The notes under the pieces are model-generated. The model worked only from the letters and a program-made list of their open reading frames with translations, was not told where the DNA came from and ran no database searches. Position numbers and translations under genes: made by a program. Below, piece by piece: positions 26,992 through 36,287 of a DNA stretch of 64,000 nt. The stretch's first letter is position 1, and each line of letters begins with the position of its first letter. Origin of the DNA: Bacteroidales bacterium (lineage in GTDB: Bacteria; Bacteroidota; Bacteroidia; Bacteroidales; P3); NCBI GenBank assembly GCA_024685285.1, contig JAIKVZ010000018.1, positions 25,998 to 89,997 of the forward strand. Direction: 5' to 3'.

Positions 26992-27011
26992 CAGTGGTTT
27001 ATATTTTCGTA

Positions 27012-28084
27012 CTATCGCAATATCAATTTGCGGTGGGCGGTGCCGGCAGAGGTGTGGATTTTGAGTATGTAGCAGCCCGGTCGGTAGCCGCTCATGTCAA
27101 CCTTGGCGGTGCGGCCTGTGGCGGGCTGGCGCAGCAGCAGGCGGCCGGCCACGTCGTAGGCCTCGACCATGCGCAGCGGCACCGCGCTGCTCACCGTGGT
27201 CACGTTGTCGGTCGGGTTGGGTGCTATGTCGATGGCTGCCTGCCCCGTCACCGCACTGATTCCTACCGTGTCACCGCCACCATCACCGCCGCCGGTACCC
27301 GTGGTATCTGGTGGGTTGGTGCCCGTGGTGTCCCTGAGGTCTTCGTCAAGCACCACTATCGGGAATGCGCCACCCCTGCAGCCGTTATTTACATAGTTAT
27401 ATCTAAATCCAGGTGTGACTGATGCCATGCCAGTTGGGATGGTCTGGCTTTGGTATATCTTTTCATTTGGGAAAGAGCCTATAGGCCAATCGGAACCATA
27501 GGAACAATAAACGTTTCCCCCTGTCGTGGGTTTTATGGGGTCTGAGCAGAAACAGAGAAAGAATGTGTCGGTAACTGGCACAGGAGCGTCAAAATAGAAC
27601 TCCAAACATGGCACATATTCGTTACGCGGGTCTGAGATTGTATCAAGGAGGCAATGACCAAGACTATCCCAGATTGGATTACCCATACTGTCACGGATAC
27701 TCATTAAATGATACTCGGCTTCATATTCATAAAGTTTTGTTTTCCTACAGTTGGAGGTGGAGTCAATTACAAATAATGTGTCGTGACGGGTCTTGGCAAT
27801 ATAGGCTTTAATATATGTCCTCAAGCTATCATCGGCAGTGATAGCTACTCCATAGATATTGACAGGTTCGTGTTCGTTTGTGTGATAAACAGAATAGTAT
27901 ATGAATCGGGCCAAACAAGACCATGAACATTTAAACAATAAGCCGTGTCACCACGTAGGCATTCGTAATAATTTGTGGGCCTTGGGTAGCACATATACCT
28001 GCAGTCGCCGAACCTAACTGTGTCTTGGGCGCTGAGTGTGCACATGGCAAGCAGAAGAACGATGATTGTAAATGACTTTTTCAT
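27012..28084 (-). pseudogene. T9SS cargo gene broken by a frameshift
   Basis: Two overlapping minus-strand frames together make one protein. Frame A starts at 28084 with the signal peptide MKKSFTIIVLLLAMCTLSAQ and runs to a stop near 27845. Frame B is open from about 27947 down to 27012 and ends in a type A sorting domain (IAPNPTDNVTTVSS ... CYILKIHTSAG ... HRKLILR). The frame switch must lie between about 27845 and 27947, near HEPVNIYGVA in frame B. The intact paralogue at 40176-41318 has REPVNIYGVA in the same position. Either a real inactivating indel or a sequencing error. A Gly/Thr/Asp-rich linker precedes the sorting domain. Confidence 0.7.
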
Positions 28085-28118
28085 GGTTTTATGATGTTTT
28101 TTTGTTAGTTTCAAAATG

Positions 28119-28126
28119 CAAAGATA
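28119..28126 (-). promoter_or_regulatory. -7 box of the frameshifted T9SS gene
   Basis: The minus strand reads TATCTTTG at 28119-28126, 35 bases before the ATG at 28084; the promoter looks intact although the gene is broken. Confidence 0.6.
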
Positions 28127-28203
28127 CAATTATTTTTCCGAACTGGCCAATTTTTTTCCCGGTGATTTTTTTTTGCTGTCGATTCTTTCTCCGCTTCGCT
28201 ATC

Positions 28204-28224
28204 GCCTTTGCCACAGGCAAAGGC
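28204..28224. terminator. Strong hairpin downstream of ftsE
   Basis: GCCTTTGCC (28204-28212) and GGCAAAGGC (28216-28224) form a perfect 9-bp stem with a 3-base loop. It lies about 80 bases past the ftsE stop but lacks a clear T-tract in that direction, so it may be a terminator or part of a repeat. Confidence 0.45.
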
Positions 28225-28227
28225 TTT

Positions 28228-28250
28228 ACCTAACCTATCTAATATACTGA
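28228..28250 (+). repeat. Remnant of the compound repeat
   Basis: ACCTAACCTATCTAATATAC followed by TGA matches only the 3' end of the tandem core and the following TGA of the compound repeat; the ACCCGACC units are missing. Same strand as the full copies. Confidence 0.55.
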
Positions 28251-28305
28251 TTTTAAGTAGATTAAACACAAATTTATAATCCATTTAAAATCAAAAATTT
28301 ATATT

Positions 28306-28983
28306 TTATTGGGGTTCGACTACGGTTCCGTTTTCGCAAACGAGCATTCGCGACTGGAATTTGTCGATCATCATAAAGTCGTGCGAGGCTATAAACATGG
28401 TGGTGCGGCGCTCGCGGTTCAGGTCTACCAGCAGCTGCATAATCTCGGCCGAGGTGACGGGGTCGAGGTTGCCCGTGGGCTCGTCGGCAATAATGAGGTC
28501 TGGGTTGTTGATAAGGGCCCGTGCAATGCCCACGCGCTGCTGCTCGCCCTCGGAGAGGCTGCCTATTGGCTCATCGGCCTTGTCGGCAATGCCCACAGCT
28601 TCGAGGGTTTTGGCCACCTGGGCGTCGATTTCGGCGCGTTTGCGCCAGCCGGTGACGCGCAACACGAACTCGAGGTTGCCACGCACATTGCGGTCGTCGA
28701 GCAGACGGAAATTCTGGAATACAATGCCTATCTTGCGGCGCAAACGCGGGATGTGGCGTCGACGTATGTGGGCTACGTCCATGCCGCACACCATGGCGGT
28801 GCCGCCCGATATGGGTCGGTCGGCATAGAGACTGCGCAGCAGTGAGGTCTTGCCGGCGCCGCTGCGGCCTATGAGGTAGACAAACTCGCCGCGGTCGACG
28901 GTGAAGGTCACTCCGCGCAGCAGAGGGCCGTTTTCGTGGTTGATATCAACATCTTTGAGCTCGATAATGTGACTGTCTTCCAT
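28306..28983 (-). CDS. ftsE: FtsE-like ABC transporter ATPase
   Basis: A 225-residue ATP-binding protein of the FtsE/LolD class. Walker A GRSGAGKTS, the Q-loop in VFQNFRLL, signature SEGEQQRVGIARAL (SEGEQ in place of SGGEQ), Walker B LIIADEPTGNLD and a switch His in ASHDF are all present. FtsE works with FtsX to activate peptidoglycan hydrolases during division; no ftsX neighbour is present here. It has its own -7 box at 29009-29016 and lies downstream of the Trk genes. Confidence 0.88.
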   Translation of the reverse strand: MEDSHIIELKDVDINHENGPLLRGVTFTVDRGEFVYLIGRSGAGKTSLLRSLYADRPISGGTAMVCGMDVAHIRRRHIPRLRRKIGIVFQNFRLLDDRNVRGNLEFVLRVTGWRKRAEIDAQVAKTLEAVGIADKADEPIGSLSEGEQQRVGIARALINNPDLIIADEPTGNLDPVTSAEIMQLLVDLNRERRTTMFIASHDFMMIDKFQSRMLVCENGTVVEPQ

Positions 28984-29008
28984 TGCGTGATGAATAAGAA
29001 ATTCGGTG

Positions 29009-29016
29009 CAAAGATA
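29009..29016 (-). promoter_or_regulatory. ftsE promoter -7 box
   Basis: The minus strand reads TATCTTTG, 26 bases upstream of the ftsE ATG, in the gap after the second trkH gene. Confidence 0.6.
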
Positions 29017-29094
29017 CTCATTTTTTTGCTAACAGCGCCAGCTGTCGCGGCATTTTTTCAACAGCGGCGTGTTGGCAAACCGCGAAACAACAGT

Positions 29095-30552
29095 TCAACG
29101 CCGCCAAAAGCTTGGCACCAAAAGCACTAAGACGGTGAGGCATTCGAGGCGACCGAGGAGCATAAGCAGCGAGCAAACCCACTTGGCACCAGCCGTAAAA
29201 GCGGCATAACAGCCGTAGCCTCCCGATGTGCCAAGGCCGGGACCGTAGCCGGTTATGCAGCCCACAGTGGCGCCAATGGCCTCGGTGGCGCCGGTTTGGA
29301 ACAACATTAACGCCAGAACGCCCATGATTATTGTGAAGACAAAGACAAAAAAGACCACCATCACGTTGGTGATAATCTGTGCCGACACGGGTTTGCCGTT
29401 GAGGCGCACAGGCTCGACAGAGTTGGGATGTAGCCTGTCGCGCAGCACCGAGCGCACGTTGCGCATCAAGATAAGCACGCGCATGATTTTGAGGCCGCCG
29501 CTGGTCGAGCCGGCCATGGCTCCGCAAAGCGAGAGCATAACAAAGAGGTAGGTGGCCGGCACCCACCACTGCGACGTGTCGGCCACCAAAGAGCCCGTGG
29601 TGGTGATAACGCTAGCACATTGCACAGCGGCCAGGCGGGCTGCGTCGGCCCACCTCTCGCCCATCTTGAAATGCAGTGCCACAGCTACAAAAGCCGCCGC
29701 CAACAGGTATATTACCATATAGAATCCAAACTGGTCGAGCTTGTGGCCAATGCGACGCCACTTGAACGAGAAAAAGAGGTAAAGCAGCGAAAAGTTGACG
29801 CCACTCAGCAACATGGCGCCTGCCAGCAGGAACTGCTGTGTGTGGGTGAGCGAGGCAAGGCTGTCGTCGTAGATAGAGAAACCACCCGACGATATGTTTG
29901 TGAATGTGAGGTTGGCGGCATCCCACAGTTGCATACCCGAAGCCAAAAGCGCAGTGACAAATAATAACGTAAGCAGAATATATACCGCCAGCATTCGCCT
30001 TACCATGACCACTGTAGAGGTGGAAGTTTTGCCGGTATTGTCGGCTCCCGACACCTCGGCGGTGTATAGGCTGTATTTGTTAATACCCAGCGAGGGGCTC
30101 AACGCAACTACCAACAACACAATACCGAAACCGCCAAACCACTGCATCATACTACGCCACAACAGAACCGAGGCCGGCAGCACCTCGACCGAGGCAAAAA
30201 TCGTGGCGCCTGTGGAAGTGAGACCCGACATAGACTCGAAAAAGGCATCGCCAAAACGTAGTGTGGCGCCGGTGGCAAGGAGGGGCAACGTGCCAAACAA
30301 CGCCAACACAACCCAGACCAGAGTGACCAACAGGTACGACATACGACGGTCCGATACGGTCTTGTAGCCGTTGAATGTCAGCACCAACAATAATCCCAAT
30401 GCAAGGGTAAAGCCACCCGAAGCCGCCACAGCAACCCATGTGCCGTCGGCAAAATGCAGGGCAGGCACCAAGCACAACAACATAAGTATACCCTCGGCAA
30501 TGAGAGTTGTGCCGATGTAGCGTAAAATTGCTTTGAACGAACTGCCTGCCAT
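29095..30552 (-). CDS. TrkH-family potassium uptake protein (distal copy)
   Basis: A 485-residue polytopic membrane protein of the TrkH/KtrB family that forms the K+ pore. P-loop motifs include SGLTSTGATIF, FGGFGIVLLVVALSP and a C-terminal MAGSTSGGLKIMRVLI block; about ten membrane segments are visible. It starts 3 bases after the stop of a second trkH gene and is the last gene of trkA-trkH-trkH. The two copies are clearly homologous but diverged (GLTSTGATIF against GFTTTGASVV), so they may differ in ion preference or assembly. Confidence 0.9.
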   Translation of the reverse strand: MAGSSFKAILRYIGTTLIAEGILMLLCLVPALHFADGTWVAVAASGGFTLALGLLLVLTFNGYKTVSDRRMSYLLVTLVWVVLALFGTLPLLATGATLRFGDAFFESMSGLTSTGATIFASVEVLPASVLLWRSMMQWFGGFGIVLLVVALSPSLGINKYSLYTAEVSGADNTGKTSTSTVVMVRRMLAVYILLTLLFVTALLASGMQLWDAANLTFTNISSGGFSIYDDSLASLTHTQQFLLAGAMLLSGVNFSLLYLFFSFKWRRIGHKLDQFGFYMVIYLLAAAFVAVALHFKMGERWADAARLAAVQCASVITTTGSLVADTSQWWVPATYLFVMLSLCGAMAGSTSGGLKIMRVLILMRNVRSVLRDRLHPNSVEPVRLNGKPVSAQIITNVMVVFFVFVFTIIMGVLALMLFQTGATEAIGATVGCITGYGPGLGTSGGYGCYAAFTAGAKWVCSLLMLLGRLECLTVLVLLVPSFWRR

Positions 30553-30555
30553 GAT

Positions 30556-32025
30556 TTAACGACGATTGAGATGGGTTATTAACGGTGAAGCAATAGCCAG
30601 CAAAGCAAAAATTTCGAGTCTTCCAGCCAGCATAAGCAACATCAACACACATTTGGCCACCGCCGGCAGTGAGTGGTACACTGGCATTGAGCCAGTAGAG
30701 TCCATCAGCGGCGAGGGCCCGAGGTTGGCCATATTGGCCGCCGCCATACTCAGCGCCTCGGGTATGGTGCTGCCGCACAGCGTAAGCACAAAGCCTCCGG
30801 CAATAACAAAAATTATATATAGAAATACAAATGCAAAAATCTTGTTCACGTAGTGCGCGGCAATGGTTCGCGAATCAACTTTGACGCTGAACACCACGTT
30901 GGGATGAAGCATACGGGTTATGTAGTTGCGCAGGTAACGCAACAGGTACATCAGGCGCAGTATTTTCAAACCGCCTCCTGTAGAACCGGCCATAGCTCCA
31001 ACAAACATTAGCAAAAAAGTGAAGACGCTGACCGGCAACGACCAGTATTGCGGATGAGCAACGTAGAAACCACTCGTTGAAAGTGTCGAAGCTATGTGGA
31101 ATATCGAGTACTGTGCCGACTCCCCCACCCCATTGCCGGCCAGCACAAACGAGAGAGTGCACACACCAACCGACACTGCAAACAACACTACGTAGACGGT
31201 AAACTCTTCGCTGTGCTTTAATTGCCGCCACCTTAATGTAAGCAGATTATAGAGCATGGCGACGTTTAGTCCACTCATAAACATGAACACTACAACAACA
31301 GCCATTGCCGACGGATTGAGAACGCTAAGGCCGGTGCAATGCGTAACGAAGCCGCCTGTCGAGACTGTGCTCATTGAGAGGCAGAACGAATCGACCCATC
31401 CGCAGCCGCAGGTTCTCATGGCAGCCACCATAATAAGGGTTATAGCGGTATATATACGCCACATACGACCAACACTTTTGGCTATTCGAGGGTGCAGCTT
31501 ACGCTGTTGAGTACCGGAGAATTCGGCATCGTAGAGCTGAAGCGAACCCACAGCCATGCGCCTGTTTGCGGCCACAACAAAAAGCACCAAACCCAATCCA
31601 CCGAGCCACTGGGTGGCACTGCGCCATAGGAGCAAGCTGGCAGGGAGCTCTTCGGGATGTTGCACCACAGATGCTCCGGTAGTGGTAAATCCGCTTACCG
31701 ACTCAAAAATTGCATCGATCACTCCATGGGTAGTTCCGTAAAACCAGTATGGCAGTGCACCGAATAGTGGTACCACAATCCACAGCATACTGGTAAGCCA
31801 AAGACTCTCGCGACCAAAAAGTTCGAACCTTGCCTTACGGCCAAAAACGAAGCGTAACAGCAACCCCGCCAACATAGTTAAAGCAAGAGACTTGGCCAGG
31901 ACCATTGCAGCCCCGTCGGCCATGAGCAGCGACACTGCCAATGCTGCAGCCATCAATAATGAGATGACCAAAAGTAATTGGCCGCAGAGTCTGGCCAGTA
32001 ATGCTATGTTAAAGCGGTGAAACAT
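30556..32025 (-). CDS. trkH: TrkH-family potassium uptake protein (proximal copy)
   Basis: A 489-residue TrkH-type pore subunit. GFTTTGASVV is the first selectivity-filter loop, WLGGLGLVLFVVA the following helix, and MAGSTGGGLKILRLMYLLRY the last pore block with its basic stretch. It starts 10 bases after trkA and runs 3 bases into the next trkH copy, so the three are one operon. TrkA should bind its cytoplasmic face and gate transport in response to NAD(H) or ATP/ADP, as known for the family. Confidence 0.92.
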   Translation of the reverse strand: MFHRFNIALLARLCGQLLLVISLLMAAALAVSLLMADGAAMVLAKSLALTMLAGLLLRFVFGRKARFELFGRESLWLTSMLWIVVPLFGALPYWFYGTTHGVIDAIFESVSGFTTTGASVVQHPEELPASLLLWRSATQWLGGLGLVLFVVAANRRMAVGSLQLYDAEFSGTQQRKLHPRIAKSVGRMWRIYTAITLIMVAAMRTCGCGWVDSFCLSMSTVSTGGFVTHCTGLSVLNPSAMAVVVVFMFMSGLNVAMLYNLLTLRWRQLKHSEEFTVYVVLFAVSVGVCTLSFVLAGNGVGESAQYSIFHIASTLSTSGFYVAHPQYWSLPVSVFTFLLMFVGAMAGSTGGGLKILRLMYLLRYLRNYITRMLHPNVVFSVKVDSRTIAAHYVNKIFAFVFLYIIFVIAGGFVLTLCGSTIPEALSMAAANMANLGPSPLMDSTGSMPVYHSLPAVAKCVLMLLMLAGRLEIFALLAIASPLITHLNRR

Positions 32026-32035
32026 AGGCGGAATG

Positions 32036-33376
32036 CTACTTAAATAGACGTGATACGCGGTCCATGACAGCAGGTAGGGTAAAGATAATCACTTTATCCT
32101 TGGCTTTGAGTTGTAGGTCCTTTAAAGGTTGCATGGGCTCGCGACCGCGAATAACACCGCCAATCGTGGCACCCTGGGGCATTTCAAGTTCGCCGATAGG
32201 ACGCCGTGTGGCCGGAGACCACTTGCCTACGCTGAACTCTATAACCTCGGCGTTGGTACCGCTGAGCCATTTGCTGCTTAAAGCTTCGGCTTTGACGATA
32301 AAACGGGCAATGTAGCTGGCTGTGATAAGTTTTTTGTTTATGATAGTGTCGATACCTATGTCTTGCGAGAGGGTAATGAATCCGGTATTCTCAACCAACG
32401 CGATAGTTCGCTGCACACCCAGTTTCTTTGCGTGCAAACAAGTAAGGACGTTAGTCTCGGAGGAGCCTGTCACCGCCACGAAAGCATCAGTGCGTTGCAG
32501 TCCCTCTTCCTTGAGAAGCTCAATATTTGTTGCGTCACCGTTGATAATCAGCGTTTTATTAAGAACCGATGTAAGGTCAACACAACGTTGACGATCCTGC
32601 TCTATGAGGGTTGTGCGCATACGGCCCTCTAGGGTCATGGCAGCATAACGGCCAATGCGTCCACCTCCGGCAATCATAACGTTTGAAACGCTCATATCGT
32701 GCTTGCCAGCCACCTGCTTGATAATGTCGAGCTGGTTGGCACGGCCTATGATGTAGGCCAAGTCGCCTTGACGGAACACTGTGTCGGAATGAGGTATTAT
32801 TGTCTCTCCATCGCGCAAAATGGCGACTATGCGAACCTGTAACTCGGCATATATCTGAGTGATTTCGCGAACACTGCGGCTTATCACCGGCGATTCGGCC
32901 TCGAGACGTATGAGATAGAGGGTGAGCAAGCCTCCACTGAAATCGAAAAATTCAGTGGCCATGGTGTTATTGAGCAGGTTGGTTATTTCCTTGGCGGCGA
33001 TGCGCTCGGGGCACACCATTTCATCGACACCCAAGTCGCGGAAAGTCTCACGATGTTTTGGCGAGAGAAGCTCTGCGTTGGTTATGCGGGCCACAGTTTT
33101 TTTTGCGCCCAGCTTTTTAGCCAGAATTGCGGTAACAAGGTTGATTGACTCATCGTGCAAAACCGAGAGAAAGAGGTCGCAACTCGATGTGCCGGCATCT
33201 TGTAACACTTGTGGTGAGGTAGAGTTGCCTATGATAGTAAGTAGGTCGGTCTCGCTCTCCAACTGCTTCAGCAACTCCGAGTGAGGGTCTACAACAGTGA
33301 TGTTGTTATCAAGTTCCGATAGCGATTTTGCCAAGTGGAAACCCACCTCTCCGTCGCCTGCAATTATTATATTCAT
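32036..33376 (-). CDS. trkA: Trk potassium regulatory NAD-binding protein
   Basis: A 446-residue peripheral regulator of K+ uptake, starting MNIIIAGDGEVGFHLAKSL. Two RCK modules are evident: the first Rossmann GxGxxG is in AGDGEVG, the second in AGGGRIGRYAAM (near residue 230), each followed by a TrkA-C-type beta domain. The in-frame extension to 33610 is rejected because it runs through the opposite-strand promoter and start of the nitroreductase gene. It leads an operon with two trkH genes. Confidence 0.92.
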   Translation of the reverse strand: MNIIIAGDGEVGFHLAKSLSELDNNITVVDPHSELLKQLESETDLLTIIGNSTSPQVLQDAGTSSCDLFLSVLHDESINLVTAILAKKLGAKKTVARITNAELLSPKHRETFRDLGVDEMVCPERIAAKEITNLLNNTMATEFFDFSGGLLTLYLIRLEAESPVISRSVREITQIYAELQVRIVAILRDGETIIPHSDTVFRQGDLAYIIGRANQLDIIKQVAGKHDMSVSNVMIAGGGRIGRYAAMTLEGRMRTTLIEQDRQRCVDLTSVLNKTLIINGDATNIELLKEEGLQRTDAFVAVTGSSETNVLTCLHAKKLGVQRTIALVENTGFITLSQDIGIDTIINKKLITASYIARFIVKAEALSSKWLSGTNAEVIEFSVGKWSPATRRPIGELEMPQGATIGGVIRGREPMQPLKDLQLKAKDKVIIFTLPAVMDRVSRLFK

Positions 33377-33419
33377 TGTCTTTTTATATTCTAAAACGGC
33401 TGCAAAAATAATATTTTTT

Positions 33420-33449
33420 TTTGAGATATGAGAAAAAGTTGTAATTTTG
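33420..33449 (+). promoter_or_regulatory. Promoter of the nitroreductase/acyl-CoA synthetase operon
   Basis: TTTG (33420-33423), 18-base spacer, TAATTTTG (33442-33449), 33 bases upstream of the nitroreductase ATG. Confidence 0.75.
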
Positions 33450-33482
33450 CAATTTTTAAGAGATGTAAAAAAGTAGACCGGA

Positions 33483-34229
33483 ATGGACCGCAATACCACT
33501 GAGCTCCTCAAGGGGCATAAATCTATAAGGGTGTTCAAAACCGACCCTATATCGCAAGAGGTGCTTGACGATATACTAAACTGCGGCATGAGAGCTTCGA
33601 ACACAGGCAATATGCAGGTCTACAGCGTTATAGTTACTCGTGAGCAGCCCCTTAAAGACCAACTCTGCGACCTCAATTTTGGTCAATGCCGCACAGCACC
33701 GGTTTTTCTGACCGTATGCGCCGACGTAAACCGCTACCACCACTGGTGCCGCCTAAGCGACTGTGACGAGCCCTGTTCTAATCTGCTGTGGCTGCTCAGC
33801 GCCACGGTCGATGCTTCACTATGCGCCCAAAATATGTGCGTGGCAGCCGAAGCATACGGGCTTGGTTTGTGCTACCTTGGCACTGTTCTCTACAACACCG
33901 CAAAGATTGCCAACCTGCTGCAATGTCCGCAAGGGGTTATGCCTGTTATTACCGTTGCACTGGGATACCCCGCCGAAGAGGGACGCATGAGCGAGAGGCT
34001 GGACCTTGAGGGCACTGTGCACTACGAGACCTACCACGACTATACCGACGACGATATTGTGCGCACCCACCGCGTCAGGGAGCAATTCCCATTTAACCAA
34101 GAAATGGTGCGTCAAAACGGCACACGCAACCTGGCCGAGATTTTTACACGCCTGCGCTACCCGCTGAAAGACAATTTGGCCATCAGCCAGTCGCTACAGG
34201 AATTCATAGACAAAAATTGGAATAAATAA
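33483..34229 (+). CDS. Nitroreductase-family FMN oxidoreductase
   Basis: A 248-residue flavoprotein of the NfsA/Frp type. The FMN-phosphate loop HKSIRVFKTDPIS is near the start, MRASNTGNMQVYSVIV follows, and ALGYPAEEGRMSERLDLEG near residue 160 is the usual second FMN/dimer block. Such enzymes use NAD(P)H to reduce flavins, quinones or nitro compounds; the physiological substrate is unknown. It is followed after 8 bases by an acyl-CoA synthetase gene, so the two share a promoter. Confidence 0.85.
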   Translation: MDRNTTELLKGHKSIRVFKTDPISQEVLDDILNCGMRASNTGNMQVYSVIVTREQPLKDQLCDLNFGQCRTAPVFLTVCADVNRYHHWCRLSDCDEPCSNLLWLLSATVDASLCAQNMCVAAEAYGLGLCYLGTVLYNTAKIANLLQCPQGVMPVITVALGYPAEEGRMSERLDLEGTVHYETYHDYTDDDIVRTHRVREQFPFNQEMVRQNGTRNLAEIFTRLRYPLKDNLAISQSLQEFIDKNWNK

Positions 34230-34237
34230 GTAATACA

Positions 34238-36106
34238 ATGGAAGTTAAACGCACTTTCGACCTTCTTGACCACCTGGTGGCCAACTACCCCAAAGAAGAT
34301 ATCCTTGCCGGAAAAGTCAACGGCGAATGGATTAAATACAGCTCTCACGACTACTATAAATATGCCCACTACTTAGCCTACGGCCTCTGTGAGGTGGGCC
34401 TGCAGCCTGGCGACAAGGTGATAACCATATCGCCAAACTGTCCGGAATGGAACTTTGTCGACATGGCATTGGCCATGAGCGGCATAATCCATGTGCCCGT
34501 ATACCCCACCCTGAGCACCGACAACTATCTGCATATCTTCACACACAGCGAAGCCAAGGCAATATTTGTCAGCAACAACTTACTGCTTAAACGCATACGT
34601 CCGGCTTTGGACCAAATGGAGACTCAACCTGTCATTTACACCTTGTCCAATGTTCCAGGCGAGCATCGGATGCTTGAGATACTCAAAGCAGGCATTGCAG
34701 GCCGCGACCGCTGGATGGGCGAAATCGAACATCGCAAAGAGTCCATCTCGCCCGACGACTGGTTTACCCTCATCTACACATCCGGCACCACCGGCGACCC
34801 CAAAGGCGTGATGCTCTCGCACCGCAATATGTGCAGCAACTTTTTGGCCCACTCACAGGTCAACCCACAGGACTCGTCGGCACGCATACTCTCCTTCCTG
34901 CCACTCAACCACGCCTATGAGCGCTCAATGAACTACCACTACCAGTATAAGGGCATAAGCATATACTATGCCGAGAGTTTGGGTACCATAGCCCAGAATT
35001 TGGCCGAGGTAAAAGCCTGCGGCTTCTGCGCGGTGCCTCGCGTGCTGGAGATGTTCTTTGACAAACTCTATGCCGCCGGCAAAGATTTCACCGGTTTGAA
35101 AAAACTCATCTACGAAAGTGCCTTCCGCCACGGCTATCGCTACGACTACACACTGCTCAAAAAGGTATCGCTGTGGTACCAGCTCAAGCAACGTTTATAC
35201 GACCGCATGGTATACAGCAAATGGCGCGAGAAATTCGGCGGCAACCGCATGGTGGTCATCACCGGTTCGAGCTCCATCCAGCCACGCATGATCAAGCTCT
35301 TCGCAGCCGCCGGCATAAATATCTACGAAGGCTACGGATTGAGCGAGACCTCGCCCGTCATTGCAGTCAACGACCCGGCACACGGCAACGTCAAGATTGG
35401 CACCGTTGGGCCCATACTCAAGGGTGTTGAGGTCAAGTTTGCCGACGATGGAGAGATACTGACCCGCGGGCCGCACGTTATGCTAGGCTACTACAAAGAC
35501 CCGGAGTACACCGCAGAGGTCATCGACGACGAGGGTTGGTTCCATACCGGCGACGTGGGTATGATGAGCGGCAAATACCTCAAAATCACAGACCGCAAGA
35601 AAGACATATTCAAACTCTCGGCCGGCAAATACGTGGCTCCGCAGCTGCTCGAGAACCGTATGCGCGAAAGCGAATACATAGAGCAGGCCATGGTGGTCGG
35701 CTCGTCAGAAAAGTTTGCCGCAGCCATCATATCGCCCAACTTCAACACACTGCACTTCTGGGCCCTGAAATACAAACTGCACTACCGCGACAACCAGGCA
35801 TTGATAAACCTGCCCGAGACACAAGCCAAATACAAGAAGATAATCGAGGAGATAAACAAGAGCTTTGCCGCACACGAGCAAATCAAACAGTTCAGATTGG
35901 TTATCGACGAGTGGACCTCGGCCAACGGTATGCTCTCGCCCACCCTCAAGCTAAAGAGAGCCGTACTTGCCAAGAAATACAGCGCCATGATTGACGATAT
36001 CTACGGTCACGAACAGGCTCCGTCAAACCCTTTCCTCAGTGCATTCCGCTCGGTGGAACTGCCCAATATACCCTGGATAGGCAGCAAATCCAAGACAGAA
36101 AAATAA
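34238..36106 (+). CDS. Long-chain fatty acid-CoA ligase family protein
   Basis: A 622-residue AMP-forming acyl-CoA synthetase. The ATP loop [16 protein letters not shown] is near residue 185, [11 protein letters not shown] follows, and [16 protein letters not shown] and [33 protein letters not shown] complete the A5-A8 motifs. It activates fatty acids for phospholipid synthesis or oxidation; chain length is unknown. It lacks a signal peptide. Its 3' end is followed by a hairpin at 36128-36157 and repeat copy 4. Confidence 0.92.
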   Translation: [622 protein letters not shown]

Positions 36107-36127
36107 AACCAATAATGGCTAAAATAG

Positions 36128-36157
36128 CCAGACCGGACCAGTAAAAGTTCGGTCTGG
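36128..36157 (+). terminator. Terminator after the acyl-CoA synthetase gene
   Basis: CCAGACCGGAC (36128-36138) pairs with GTTCGGTCTGG (36147-36157), 11 bp with one G-U pair, 21 bases after the stop codon. Confidence 0.7.
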
Positions 36158-36172
36158 TTCGCTTATAGTATG

Positions 36173-36250
36173 GGGTAAAACGGGCTTTATCCGACTCGAT
36201 ACCGACCCTGACCCGACCTTAACCCGAACCTAACCCATATAAAACCCTGT
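36173..36250 (+). repeat. Compound intergenic repeat, copy 4 (short)
   Basis: The tandem core at 36201-36240 reads ACCGACCCTG, ACCCGACCTTA and ACCCGAACCTA, then ACCCATATA. The 5' inverted-repeat block is poorly conserved and no strong 3' hairpin is seen. Between convergent genes. Confidence 0.75.
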
Positions 36251-36287
36251 AGCTGAGAGCGATAAGTAGTATGAGTATGGTAAAAAT

